Assembly (NCBI GenBank): GCA_965116785.1
Contig: OZ220731.1
Span: 3,162,001-3,226,000, forward strand
DNA: 64,000 nt
Reading direction: 5' to 3'
From: Bin87 sp965116785
Lineage (GTDB): Bacteria > Chloroflexota > Dehalococcoidia > Lucifugimonadales > UBA3495
The position numbers and the translations under genes were made by a program. Positions 1-8,692 of the stretch are shown piece after piece (position 1 is the first letter of the stretch; the number at the start of each line of letters is the position of its first letter). A model generated the notes under the pieces. The model had not been told where the DNA came from, did not search any database, and saw only the letters and a program-made list of their open reading frames with translations.

Positions 1-1224
1 CCCGAGCGCCGTGATCATCAGATATAACTGGCTGGAGAGAATCGGGCTGTTACGGGCGAAATCGCCGCCGTCGCTCAGGGTGGAAAAGAGGTACATTCCC
101 CCCGCCATCAATGCGGTACTCACCAGCGCCTGCATCCGATAGTGGCCCCCGGTCCGGGAGAGCATCTGGCCGGCCAAGATTGCCCCCACCACCATCCCCA
201 GCAGCATCGGCGCCAGCAGCGATCCGGCCTGGGAAACCGAAGCTCCCAGCGCAACCTGGAAGTACAGCGGCAGGAACAGCACGAACCCGTGCAGGCTGGC
301 GGCGGTCAGCAGCGTAACGACCATGGCGACAGCCACCGCCCGATCCCGGTAGATCCCCAGGGGCATGATCGGCGTCCTGGACCGGGACTCGATGACAACG
401 AAGAGACCGGCCATAGCCAACCCGAAGGCCAGGAGACCGATACTCTGCGGGGCGTCCCAGGCATACAGCACGCCGACGGACGACAGCGCCAGCGCCACCG
501 GCGCGACGGCCAACACCAACGCCGCCATGCCGGGATAATCCAGTCCTTCCGGCCGGGCGGGCAGAGGCGATCTCGGATAAATCCATGCCGTCAGGGCCAG
601 CACCGGCGCCCCGGCCAGGGCGAGCAACAGGAACACCCAGTGCCAGGAGAACCATTCGGCCACGAAAGCGCCCATTACCGGTCCCACCACGGTGGCCACC
701 GCATAGATAGCGCCCAGGATGCCGAGGAACTTGCCCCGGTCCTCGGGCCGAAACAGGTCCGCGATGGAAACGTAACTGCAGGTCATGACGATGCCGCCGC
801 CGACGCCCTGCAACAGGCGGAAGCCGATGACCTGGTTCATTGACGCGCTGACGCCCACCAGCGCCGAGCCCACGATGAAGATCGCGATGCCGGCGATGAG
901 GAACGCCCGACGGCCGTAGATGTCGCTGAGCCGTCCCACGATGGGATAGGCCACCGTGGCCGCCACCAGATACGACGTGGCCGGCCAGGTGTAGCGGTCG
1001 AAACCGCCCAGGTCGGAGACAATGGAGGTCATGATGCTGGCGACCACGGTCTGGCTGAGCGCGGCCAGGAACATGGCCAGCCCCACGCACACCAGCGACA
1101 GCGCGACCTGACGGCGCGGGGGAGGGGTGAAACCTCCCGCAGGCTCGCCGCCGCCGGCCTGGTTTCCATCCATCGCGGCCAAGCCATCACGCGATTCGTC
1201 GGCGCGCCCTTCGCCTCCGTTCAT
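1..1224 (-). CDS. MFS multidrug exporter, DHA2 (EmrB/QacA-like), 3' end outside window
   Basis: This frame stays open for 408 codons and runs off the left edge, so the C-terminus is missing. Read on the minus strand, the protein begins MNGGEGRADESRDGLAAM, has a Pro/Gly-rich cytoplasmic leader of about 38 residues, and then a series of hydrophobic helices. The loop between the second and third helices carries GRLSDIYGRRAF, the MFS motif A. A later segment, RLLQGVGGGIVM, fits the motif seen in DHA2 (14-helix) drug/proton antiporters. The role is probably proton-driven export of small amphipathic compounds across the inner membrane; the substrate is unknown. The start codon shares one base with the stop of the upstream phosphotransferase (TGATG), so the two genes are probably translationally coupled. 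A longer-looking antisense-like frame at 50-1090 is a shadow of this gene. Confidence 0.88.
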   Translation of the reverse strand, partial: MNGGEGRADESRDGLAAMDGNQAGGGEPAGGFTPPPRRQVALSLVCVGLAMFLAALSQTVVASIMTSIVSDLGGFDRYTWPATSYLVAATVAYPIVGRLSDIYGRRAFLIAGIAIFIVGSALVGVSASMNQVIGFRLLQGVGGGIVMTCSYVSIADLFRPEDRGKFLGILGAIYAVATVVGPVMGAFVAEWFSWHWVFLLLALAGAPVLALTAWIYPRSPLPARPEGLDYPGMAALVLAVAPVALALSSVGVLYAWDAPQSIGLLAFGLAMAGLFVVIESRSRTPIMPLGIYRDRAVAVAMVVTLLTAASLHGFVLFLPLYFQVALGASVSQAGSLLAPMLLGMVVGAILAGQMLSRTGGHYRMQALVSTALMAGGMYLFSTLSDGGDFARNSPILSSQLYLMITALG

Positions 1225-2435
1225 CAGCGGCGCTTCCGGAGGCGGCCCAGGCGAAGGGCCAGCCGGTAAGGCGGGTAGGCGCATCGCGACAGCATGGCAA
1301 AGCCCCATCCGTGCGCCAGAAACGCCTCACGGCGGGGCATGAACTCCCAGGAGTCCAGCTCCTCTATGGCCGTCAATACGCGGCTCAGGAGCTCCCGCGA
1401 CTGGCTCACCACCCCGGGATCGCTGATGTCCATCGCACCGCAGCCGATGACCATGGGCATTAGCGTGCCCAGGATGTTCTGCCGATAGCTGCGCCAGCAT
1501 TCCTCGCGGGTGTAGTTCTCCACGCCGCAACCGCTCACGATATCGTGGTACTCGTCCACGACGTCGCGCTCGATGCGGCGCCGGAGGTCGCTGGTGACGC
1601 TGGTTGCCAGGAAGAAGGCCACGTCGTACATGCCGCAGCCGATGCCGAAACCCTGCCAGTCGATGAGGGCCGCGGCGTCCTGCTCACCTTCGTCAAACAG
1701 CATGTTGTCCACCCGAAAATCGCCGTGGACCACCGTCCTGGGGCCAGCCGAAAGAGCCGCGAAATGCGCGGCGATGCGGAACCCGAAATCCAGCGCGAGC
1801 CGGCGCGTTTCGCTGGCGAACAGGTCGCCGAACCGGTCAAGCGTCGCGGGGAGGGTCAGCAGATAAACCGTCTGCATGATGCGGCTCTGCCTGGTGTTGA
1901 GGAAATCGCCGCAGGCGGACAGGGCCGGATTATCGGCGGCCTCCCAGAAGCGCCCCTGCAGCCCGGCGAGTTGTCGTATCGCGTGGCGAGCCCGTGTTGC
2001 GTCGACGCCAACGCTCTGCGGTATCCCCCGCAGGTGGCCGAGGTCTTCGAGCACCAGGACGAAGCGGTTGCTGTCCGCGTCGAAATCGCCGTAGAACACG
2101 GTGGGCGTCCGCACCAAGCCCAGCGGCGCGATGTCCCGGTAGAAAACGTGCTCGCGTCGGTGGAGCGACAGCCACCGGCTGAACCGGAAGGCCATAGCAT
2201 CGGAACTGGGCAGCTTGACGATGACTGTAGCGGGATTGGCCGCCTGGCCGTCCTTGGCGAAGATGCGACAGCGATAGAGATTGCCCAGGGCGTTGACGAC
2301 GTCCGCCAGTTGCTCGACCTCAACCGCGGCGATGTCGGCGGCGCCGGACGCCCCGCCGGCGGCAAGCGCCCGCCGGATCCACTCGGTGGTGATCTCGCCG
2401 GCATCCTGGATCAGCGGGACTGGGTTCGGGTCCAT
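1224..2435 (-). CDS. Aminoglycoside phosphotransferase (APH)/ecdysteroid-kinase-like protein
   Basis: This 403-residue protein has a eukaryotic-kinase-like small-molecule phosphotransferase fold. The Brenner-type catalytic motif HGDFRVDN lies at residues 237-244, with the metal-binding aspartate in IDWQ at residue 259, followed by a helix-rich C-terminus. An ATP-binding lobe precedes it, with VIVKL near residue 71 and the hinge LVLEDLG near 127. Such enzymes transfer phosphate from ATP to a hydroxyl of a small molecule. The length and the IDWQ...YDVAFFLA pattern are closer to the EcKL/acyl-CoA-dehydrogenase-associated group than to true aminoglycoside kinases, so a drug-resistance role should not be assumed. 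It overlaps the MFS exporter start by one base and lies downstream of the P450 fusion. The three genes could act on one metabolite, which is inference. Confidence 0.82.
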   Translation of the reverse strand: MDPNPVPLIQDAGEITTEWIRRALAAGGASGAADIAAVEVEQLADVVNALGNLYRCRIFAKDGQAANPATVIVKLPSSDAMAFRFSRWLSLHRREHVFYRDIAPLGLVRTPTVFYGDFDADSNRFVLVLEDLGHLRGIPQSVGVDATRARHAIRQLAGLQGRFWEAADNPALSACGDFLNTRQSRIMQTVYLLTLPATLDRFGDLFASETRRLALDFGFRIAAHFAALSAGPRTVVHGDFRVDNMLFDEGEQDAAALIDWQGFGIGCGMYDVAFFLATSVTSDLRRRIERDVVDEYHDIVSGCGVENYTREECWRSYRQNILGTLMPMVIGCGAMDISDPGVVSQSRELLSRVLTAIEELDSWEFMPRREAFLAHGWGFAMLSRCAYPPYRLALRLGRLRKRR

Positions 2436-2494
2436 CGGGTCTTATCGAATGTGGTGGGCCGAGTCCGGCTGATGGCACGCTCTGTGGCCGGGCG

Positions 2495-4510
2495 TCAGCC
2501 GGTCCGGCGACGCACCAGGCGCATGCGGACCGAGGAGTCAGGGTGGGCCGCCGGCGAGCGCTTGATCTTCAGCGGGCGCTCCGGATGCTCCAGCTCCAGG
2601 TCGGCCTCGTGGACGATGGTCGCCAGGGTGAGGACGATCTGCAATTCCGCCAGGCTGCTGCCGATGCAGCGGTGCCGGTCCACGCCGAAGGGTGCGAATG
2701 CCCCCGGTTGCAGGTGCTCCGACCGGTCTGGCGAGTAGCGCTCAATGTCGAAGCGGTCGGGCTCCGGGAAGTATTCCCGCAGGTGGTGGCCCACCGTGGT
2801 GCCCAGCAGGACCTGGGCGCCGGCCGGAACCCGGTACCCCTCAAACTCGAACGAGTTGGCAACGGTGCGCGTGAGCGCGGGGACCACCGGATACATCCGC
2901 ATGGTCTCCAGGGCGACCCGGCGGGTAACGTCCAGCTCGCGCAATCCTTCGGGTGTCGGCGGGCCGTTCTGATACATCTCGTCCACTTCGACCCGCATCT
3001 GCTCCAGTATCTCGGGATGCTGCAAAAGTGCGTACAGCATGAAGGCGCAGACGCTGGCGGATGTGTCCATGCCCACCAGGTAGGGCCCGAGAACGTTGGC
3101 GAACATGTCCGTCTCCGGCAGGAACTGGGGATCCGTCTGGCTCACCTCCAGCAGTTCATCAACAAAGTCCAGCGGCTGGTCCGGTCGCCTCTCGCGCTGA
3201 TGGGCCTCCATGATCCGTTGGTATAGGTCGTTGACCCGTCGCCTGGCCCGGCGGTATTTCGGCAAGCGTTCCACCGCCTTGGGCAGACGCTTCGTGACGT
3301 TCACCTGGATCACCATGGCGAGGAAATAGATCAGGTCGTCGAAGTACTCTTGGGATGACAGGCCATTGCAGAACATGCCAATCTGCTCGATGATGACTTG
3401 CTGCATGGCGTGCTGTATCTCGATGGGCTGGCCCTGGGGCCACTGGTCTATGGCGCGCCGGGTGATGTCATGAACCAGGTCGAGGTTGGATTCCAACGTC
3501 CTGGGAGAATACCCCTTGACCAGCAGGCGGCGCATGCGCAGATGCTCCGGCCCGTCCATGGTCAGAAGGACGCGTTGGGCTCCCAGCGCGGCGCTGAACT
3601 CGTGGTATGGCTCCCAGGACCGGAAATGCGTGGGTGAGATCTGCGTGGCGAAAGTGTTGGCTTCAGGACCCACCAGGGCAACCCACTTGTGGTGCAGCGC
3701 CCTCACCCTGAAGATCGGCCCGTGCTGGCGGTATTCCCGCAGCAGGAACGCCCGGAGGTCTCCCGCCATGCCGAACGCGTTGCCCAACAGGGGCAACCCG
3801 GCCGCCTGCGGGATCTGGTCGGTGGGACGTCCGGCCGAAGGCGCCGGCTGGGGCAGGGTCTCGACCTCCCGGATGGCGGCGGCCACCTCCCGGCCAATGA
3901 GGTCCATGCGGCAGATCAGGTCGATCCTGCTTTGAACCTGCGCCATCTCGTCCCGCGACAAGATGCTCTCGAATACTCCGCAGGCTGAAGCAAGGCTTAT
4001 GATGACGATGTCCCGCACATCGGGAATGTCGTCGCTGAAAAGGGTCCGCATGATGCGGAGCTGCACTTCCTCCGTCGTCCGGCCATCCTGGCTGGTGTAG
4101 CTGTGGATGCGGGAAATTCCCGGCGAAAGATAGACCTGGCCGCCGGTGTCGGCCTCCAGGTAACCCCGCTCGATCAACCGCGTGAGCGCCACCTCGCGGA
4201 TCTGGTCGCTCTGCCTGGCCAGGTGCTCGATCCAAAAGGCGGCGCTACGGGGGTTGCCGCCGGATTGCGCTATCTCGACGAGGATGGGGTCGAGCAGTTC
4301 GTCGTCCAGCGGGGTCGGGTCCGAGACGATGAGTTCATTGACGTTGGTGTCAATGCGATTTGCCAGCGCCAGATCCGTCAGCGCCGCGCCGGCAAAGGCA
4401 ACCGCGCGGGAGTGCAGCGGGAACCGGTTGCGGATCTCGCCGTTGTCGTTGTCGAGGATGAGCAGAAGTATCTCTTCAACCGCTCGCAGTTCGTCCGTCA
4501 CTTGCAACAT
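2495..4510 (-). CDS. GPP34 (GOLPH3-like) domain fused to a cytochrome P450
   Basis: This 671-residue protein has two parts. Residues 1-215 match the GPP34/GOLPH3 pattern: VEEILLLILDNDNGEI at 11, an AGAALTDLALANRI helix at 40-53, and a long helical region with LTRLIERGYLE near 109. In eukaryotes this fold binds phosphoinositides; bacterial members are mostly uncharacterised. Residues 230-671 form a P450 with the N-terminal PLLGNAFGM, an I-helix GMDTS at 480-484, ExxR at E535-R538, and heme ligand C615 in FGVDRHRCIG. Asp611 replaces the usual second glycine of the heme loop. No membrane anchor is visible. A start at 4621 is also open, but it adds a basic, repeat-poor 37-residue leader, and M38 sits directly before the conserved domain. 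The gene precedes the phosphotransferase and exporter on the same strand. Neither the substrate nor the redox partner can be read from the sequence. Confidence 0.85.
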   Translation of the reverse strand: MLQVTDELRAVEEILLLILDNDNGEIRNRFPLHSRAVAFAGAALTDLALANRIDTNVNELIVSDPTPLDDELLDPILVEIAQSGGNPRSAAFWIEHLARQSDQIREVALTRLIERGYLEADTGGQVYLSPGISRIHSYTSQDGRTTEEVQLRIMRTLFSDDIPDVRDIVIISLASACGVFESILSRDEMAQVQSRIDLICRMDLIGREVAAAIREVETLPQPAPSAGRPTDQIPQAAGLPLLGNAFGMAGDLRAFLLREYRQHGPIFRVRALHHKWVALVGPEANTFATQISPTHFRSWEPYHEFSAALGAQRVLLTMDGPEHLRMRRLLVKGYSPRTLESNLDLVHDITRRAIDQWPQGQPIEIQHAMQQVIIEQIGMFCNGLSSQEYFDDLIYFLAMVIQVNVTKRLPKAVERLPKYRRARRRVNDLYQRIMEAHQRERRPDQPLDFVDELLEVSQTDPQFLPETDMFANVLGPYLVGMDTSASVCAFMLYALLQHPEILEQMRVEVDEMYQNGPPTPEGLRELDVTRRVALETMRMYPVVPALTRTVANSFEFEGYRVPAGAQVLLGTTVGHHLREYFPEPDRFDIERYSPDRSEHLQPGAFAPFGVDRHRCIGSSLAELQIVLTLATIVHEADLELEHPERPLKIKRSPAAHPDSSVRMRLVRRRTG

Positions 4511-4869
4511 TTGTATGCGTTCCGCTGAGTAGTAGGTACTACTGGGCGTATTCCGACGTTTCTGACGACGCGGAAAGCCTGATCGGGCGTCGCACTTCCC
4601 ATGGCCGCCGGGACGCGCCATTGGGTATGCGAATTATGACGGGATTGTACACTTTAGAATATAGGCTTCGCTCGGCTGCCCGTTTTCAGGTTCCGGTGCG
4701 CGGGGACACGCAGGGCCAGCGGTTTTCCCCCGGCCCACACAGGGACGGGTTGCAACACACCTTGCCCTGCCGGGACGGGGACGATAGGATACGCGGGCCG
4801 GCAGCGCGTGGCGTGGCGCCGGAGTTCGCCTGGTGATGGCGTGAGACGACGACGAAGGAGATTGGAGAG

Positions 4870-6252
4870 ATGGCCCTCTGGAGACCCGACCCAACCTTTT
4901 ACCCCTCGGCGCGCCTGGCCATGGAGGCTCCGCAGGAACGCCTGGCCTACGTCGCCGTGCTCAATCCCGGGACCGGTGAGCCGGACGCCATGACCGTGGT
5001 GGACTGCGACCCCAACTCGGCGTCGTACTCGCAGGTGGTCCACTCGCTGGAAATGCCCCACGTGGGCGACGAGCTGCACCACTTCAACTGGAACGCCTGC
5101 AGCGCGGCGCTGTGCCCGTCGTCGGCGCATCCCCACCTGGAGCGCCGCTACCTGGTGGTCCCCAGCCTGGCCAACAGCCGCATCTACATCATCGACACCC
5201 AACCCGACCCGGCGCGGCCGCGGATCGTCAAGACCATTGAGGCCGAGCAGGTGCAGCGGGCGGGCTACAGTCGCCCCCACACCGTGCACTGCGGGCCGGA
5301 CGCGATCTACGTCAGCGCCCTGGGCTCCGCCGAGGGCGACCGGCCCGGCGGCATCATGATGCTGGACCACTACACCTTCGAGCCCATCGGGCCGTGGGAG
5401 CTGGACCGCGGGCCGCAGGAACTGGCCTACGATTTCTGGTGGCACATCGGCATCGACACCATGATGACCAGCGAGTGGGGCACTCCAGAGATGTTCGAGA
5501 CCGGGGCCCGGCTGGAGGACGTGGTGGGTCAGAACTACGGCCACGTGCTGCACTTCTGGGACATGCGCCGCCGTTCGCACCGGCAGGCCGTTGACCTGGG
5601 GGCACAGCACCAGATGGCCCTGGAGCTGCGTCCGGCGCACAACCCGACGCGGCACTACGGGTTCTGCGGCGTGGTGGTGAGCACCGAGGACCTCTCCGGC
5701 TCCATTTTCCTCTGGTACCGGGACGGCGACGAATGGGCCGCGCGCAAGGTCATATCCGTGCCGGCCGAACCGGCGGACGCCGCGGACCTGCCGCCGGCCC
5801 TGCAGCCCCTGGGCGCGGTGCCGCCGCTGATCACCGACATCGACCTCTCGCTGGACGACCGGTTCCTCTACGTGTCCTGCTGGGGGACGGGCAAGCTGCT
5901 GCAGTACGACGTGTCCGACCCCTTCAACCCGGTGCAGACCGGCGAACTGGAGATGGGCGGCGTGGTGCGCAAGGCGGCGCATCCCACCGGCGCGGCCCTC
6001 ACCGGCGGCCCGCAGATGGTGGAGATCAGCCGCGACGGCCGGCGGGTGTACCTGACCAACTCGCTGTATTCCTCGTGGGACGACCAGTTCTACCCCGACG
6101 GGCTCAATGGCTGGCTCAGCCGCATCGACGTTAATCCCGAGGGCGGAATGTCGGTGAACGAGGACTTCTTCGTCGATTACGGGAAGACGCGCACCCACCA
6201 GGTGCGGTTGCAGGGCGGCGACGCCTCGTCCGATACGTACTGCTTCCCCTAG
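4870..6252 (+). CDS. Selenium-binding protein 56 family (methanethiol oxidase-like)
   Basis: This 460-residue protein is full length for SBP56/SELENBP1. Recognisable blocks are PDAMTVVDCDP (38-48), HVGDELHHFNWNAC (64-77), RRYLVVPSLANSRIYIIDT (from 92), DISLDDRFLYVSCWGTG and a C-terminal HQVRLQGGDASSDTYC. Bacterial and human members oxidise methanethiol to formaldehyde, H2S and H2O2 and bind copper through conserved histidines; the HH pair at 70-71 and later His residues fit this. The redox CSSC site of the human protein is altered here to C77-S-A-A-L-C82, so the cysteine spacing differs. The start is set by a clear AAGGAG about ten bases upstream of ATG. No signal peptide is visible. The membrane protein at 6318 follows 65 bases later and may be co-transcribed. 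Confidence 0.9.
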   Translation: MALWRPDPTFYPSARLAMEAPQERLAYVAVLNPGTGEPDAMTVVDCDPNSASYSQVVHSLEMPHVGDELHHFNWNACSAALCPSSAHPHLERRYLVVPSLANSRIYIIDTQPDPARPRIVKTIEAEQVQRAGYSRPHTVHCGPDAIYVSALGSAEGDRPGGIMMLDHYTFEPIGPWELDRGPQELAYDFWWHIGIDTMMTSEWGTPEMFETGARLEDVVGQNYGHVLHFWDMRRRSHRQAVDLGAQHQMALELRPAHNPTRHYGFCGVVVSTEDLSGSIFLWYRDGDEWAARKVISVPAEPADAADLPPALQPLGAVPPLITDIDLSLDDRFLYVSCWGTGKLLQYDVSDPFNPVQTGELEMGGVVRKAAHPTGAALTGGPQMVEISRDGRRVYLTNSLYSSWDDQFYPDGLNGWLSRIDVNPEGGMSVNEDFFVDYGKTRTHQVRLQGGDASSDTYCFP

Positions 6253-6317
6253 CGACACATCGCCGCTCATAAAAGGCGACAAACGGCTCCAGGGCCGCCG
6301 GACCGGCAGCGTCGGCA

Positions 6318-7025
6318 GTGTTGCTGCACGCCCTCATTCCCGATCCGGCGGCCCTGGCATCGCTGGGCCCGTGGCTGGGGCTGGCCGCGCTGGGAGTATT
6401 CCACGGGCTCAATCCCGCGATGGGGTGGCTGTTCGCCGTCGCGCTGGCGTTGCAGCGGCAGCGGCCGGCGCAGCTTTACACGGCCACGGGATACATCGCC
6501 ATCGGGCACCTGGCGTCGGTGGTGATCATCATGGTGGCGCTGGCCTTGGCCGGCGCGTTTCTGCCCCTGAGATGGGTGCGCATCGCCGCGGGCGCGATCC
6601 TGCTGGGCTTCGGCTGCTATCGCTTGTTCCGGTACTACCGGCACCCCCGATGGGTGGGCATGAACGTGGGCGGGCGGGACCTGATCGCCTGGTCCTTCCT
6701 GATGGCGTCGGCCCACGGCGCCGGGCTGATGCTGGCTCCGGTGGTGCTGTCCCTGACCCAACCGGACGCCGCGTCGGGCGTTATCGGCGATCTGGGCGAG
6801 CACGGCGGGTTCCTGTCCCTGACCGACGCCCCCGCATGGTGGCTGGTGGGACTGCTGATGCACACCGTCGTCATGCTGGCGGCGATGCTGGCAGCGGCGG
6901 CGGTGGTCTACTACCGGGTCGGCCTGGCGTTCCTGCGCCGGGGCTGGATCAACCTCGACCTGCTGTGGGCAGGATCGCTGGTGGCGGCAGGGGCGATCAC
7001 GCTGGCATGGGCGGTGGTGGGGTAG
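6318..7025 (+). CDS. Polytopic membrane protein, NicO/UreH-like
   Basis: This 235-residue protein starts with GTG and has about six hydrophobic helices with short loops. The first helix region contains GLAALGVFHGLNPAMGWLFA, and a later helix has MASAHGAGLML. The HGxNP and SAHGAG pairs resemble the His-containing helices of the NicO/UreH/RcnA metal-permease superfamily (HGxDADH type), but the acidic residues are not conserved, so metal transport is only a possibility. The gene lies 65 bases after the SBP56 gene on the same strand, and SBP56 enzymes depend on a metal, which is weak contextual support. It is followed by an inverted repeat that may terminate transcription. No better-defined family is recognised. 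Confidence 0.6.
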   Translation: MLLHALIPDPAALASLGPWLGLAALGVFHGLNPAMGWLFAVALALQRQRPAQLYTATGYIAIGHLASVVIIMVALALAGAFLPLRWVRIAAGAILLGFGCYRLFRYYRHPRWVGMNVGGRDLIAWSFLMASAHGAGLMLAPVVLSLTQPDAASGVIGDLGEHGGFLSLTDAPAWWLVGLLMHTVVMLAAMLAAAAVVYYRVGLAFLRRGWINLDLLWAGSLVAAGAITLAWAVVG

Positions 7026-7058
7026 GTTAGGATGGGATAGCGGAGACTTTCGTAAATC

Positions 7059-7169
7059 GTCAGAATCAGGATTTCCAGGATTGAGGGATTATCAGGATTG
7101 GAACCGTTCCGCAACGGAGAACCCCTCAATCCTGTCCAATCCTAAAATCCCATAAATCCTGATTCTGAC
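7059..7169. repeat. Inverted repeat built from roughly 9-nt GGATT periods
   Basis: The outer arms GTCAGAATCAGGATTT (7059-7074) and its exact reverse complement (7154-7169) enclose further imperfect pairing. The left arm has GGATT at 7069, 7078, 7086 and 7095, a spacing of 9, 8 and 9 bases, and the right arm carries the complementary AATCC series. A small central hairpin, CCGTT/AACGG, lies near 7104-7117. The element sits between two convergent genes (ends at 7025 and 7217) and could terminate transcription in both directions. It resembles the arms around the GxxExxY gene at 29358-29846 but contains no gene. Confidence 0.7.
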
Positions 7170-7216
7170 AGTTCCCCTCCGCAAACCGCGTACGCGTGGA
7201 TCGGCGCCGCCACAGC

Positions 7217-8692
7217 CTACCGGGCCGGCCGGACCCGCACCGCGCCGGCCTCGGCTCCCATTTCCGCCTCCGCCCTCCGGCGTCGCGTTGCGGACCGTTG
7301 CTCCCGCGTCCATGATTTGCGCGTGAACTGGCGGCCCAGGCCCCGCTCGATCTCGCGCCACTTGCGGTCTTCGTCCGGCGTGATGAACGTGATGGCCTCG
7401 CCGGCGCGACCCATGCGGCCGGTGCGGCCCACGCGGTGCGTGAACAGCTGCTCCGAGTCGGGGAGGTCGTAGTTGATGACTTGTCCGATGCCCTCGACGT
7501 CCAAGCCGCGCGCCGCCACGTTGGTGGCGACCAGGATCGGCGCGGCTCCCGAGCGGAAATCCGTCATCACCCGCTCGCGGGCGACCTGACTGAGGTTGCC
7601 CTGCAGGGCGCCCACCGGATAGCCCAGTTCATCCAGTTGTCGGGCCAGTCTCTTGACGCCGTGCTTGGTCTTCCCGAACACCAGGACCGGCGCCCCATCC
7701 CGGCGGTCCAGCAGCGTGCGCAGCGCCTCCATCTTGTCGGTCTTCTGGATGCTGTAAACCAGGTGTTCCACGGTGGGCAGGGTTTCCAAATCGGCGTCCA
7801 CTGCAACCGTGACCGGATCGTGGAGGTGTTTCCTCGCGGTCTTCGCCACCCAGTCGGGCACGGTGGCCGAGAACAACGCGGTCTGCCGTTGCGTCGGAGT
7901 CTCGCTCAGAATGGCGTCGACGTCGCGGGCGAAGCCGCGGTCAAGCATCTCGTCAGCTTCGTCCAGCACCAGGAACCGCACTGATCGCAGTTTCAAACTG
8001 CCCTGGCGGACGTGATCCAACGTGCGGCCCGGCGTGCCGATGATGATCTGCGCGCCCCTTTGCAGCGCCCTGTGGTCCTTGCCCACCGATCGCCCGCCAT
8101 AGAGCAGGGTGACGTGCAGACCCTGGGGTCCGGCGAGATCCTCCACGACGCCCCCCACCTGGATGGCCAGCTCGCGGGTGGGCACCAGGACCAGCGCCTG
8201 CACCTGCCGGGCGGTGGCGTCGCACTGCTCCACCAGCGGGATCGCAAAAGCCAGGGTTTTGCCGGAGCCGGTGCGCGCCTGGCCGATCAGATCCAGGCCT
8301 TCCAGGAGAGGAGGTATCGACTGTTCCTGGATCGGCGTGGGTTCGGAGATGTTCATGCGCGCCACGGCCGTTCGGGTCGCGCGATTGAGCACCATGCCGC
8401 GAAAGACGGCTTCATGTGCGGCGTCGTCGGACCGGCTTTCGCCGGCGGGGACCACCGCAGGCGCCGACTTGCGGACTTCTGCAGGACGGGAGGAAGCAAC
8501 GCCGTTGCGCCGCAGGTACAGGCAGGACGAACAATAAACAGGCCGACCCTCTGTCGGCCTGAAGGGAACGGTGGTTTCGTCTTGGCAGTCCGCGCAAATG
8601 GCGGGGTGCCGCTGCGGTCGGTTGATCTGTGGGCTGTTGGTATGCTTGCGATTCCTGGAGCGTGTATCAGTCTGAGGGGGTTGAGATGACAT
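7217..8692 (-). CDS. DEAD-box ATP-dependent RNA helicase with N-terminal zinc ribbon
   Basis: The protein has 491 residues. Residues 33-62 carry CADC...CSSC, a two-CxxC zinc ribbon common on RNA-associated proteins of Chloroflexota and related phyla. The helicase core follows with the Q motif (EPTPIQEQSIPPLL), Walker A ARTGSGKT, PTRELA, DEAD in VLDEADEMLD, SAT, and HRVGRTGRMG (motif VI). The C-terminus ends in an Arg-rich tail suited to RNA contact. It probably unwinds short RNA duplexes in ribosome assembly or mRNA turnover, like CsdA/DeaD/RhlE. ATG at 8692 is preceded by AAGGAG with a 12-base gap. A long untranslated leader may exist, since a GC hairpin at 8732-8748 lies just upstream. Confidence 0.93.
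   Translation of the reverse strand: MSSQPPQTDTRSRNRKHTNSPQINRPQRHPAICADCQDETTVPFRPTEGRPVYCSSCLYLRRNGVASSRPAEVRKSAPAVVPAGESRSDDAAHEAVFRGMVLNRATRTAVARMNISEPTPIQEQSIPPLLEGLDLIGQARTGSGKTLAFAIPLVEQCDATARQVQALVLVPTRELAIQVGGVVEDLAGPQGLHVTLLYGGRSVGKDHRALQRGAQIIIGTPGRTLDHVRQGSLKLRSVRFLVLDEADEMLDRGFARDVDAILSETPTQRQTALFSATVPDWVAKTARKHLHDPVTVAVDADLETLPTVEHLVYSIQKTDKMEALRTLLDRRDGAPVLVFGKTKHGVKRLARQLDELGYPVGALQGNLSQVARERVMTDFRSGAAPILVATNVAARGLDVEGIGQVINYDLPDSEQLFTHRVGRTGRMGRAGEAITFITPDEDRKWREIERGLGRQFTRKSWTREQRSATRRRRAEAEMGAEAGAVRVRPAR

Noticed and set aside
50..1090. Long minus-strand open frame of about 346 codons
   Set aside because: It is a low-complexity Gly/Arg/His-rich shadow of the MFS exporter frame, which has proper hydrophobic helices and motif A.
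4654..6282. Antisense open frame of about 542 codons over the SBP56 gene
   Set aside because: The His/Val/Gly-rich shadow has no domain, while the plus strand carries all SBP56 blocks and a good ribosome-binding site.
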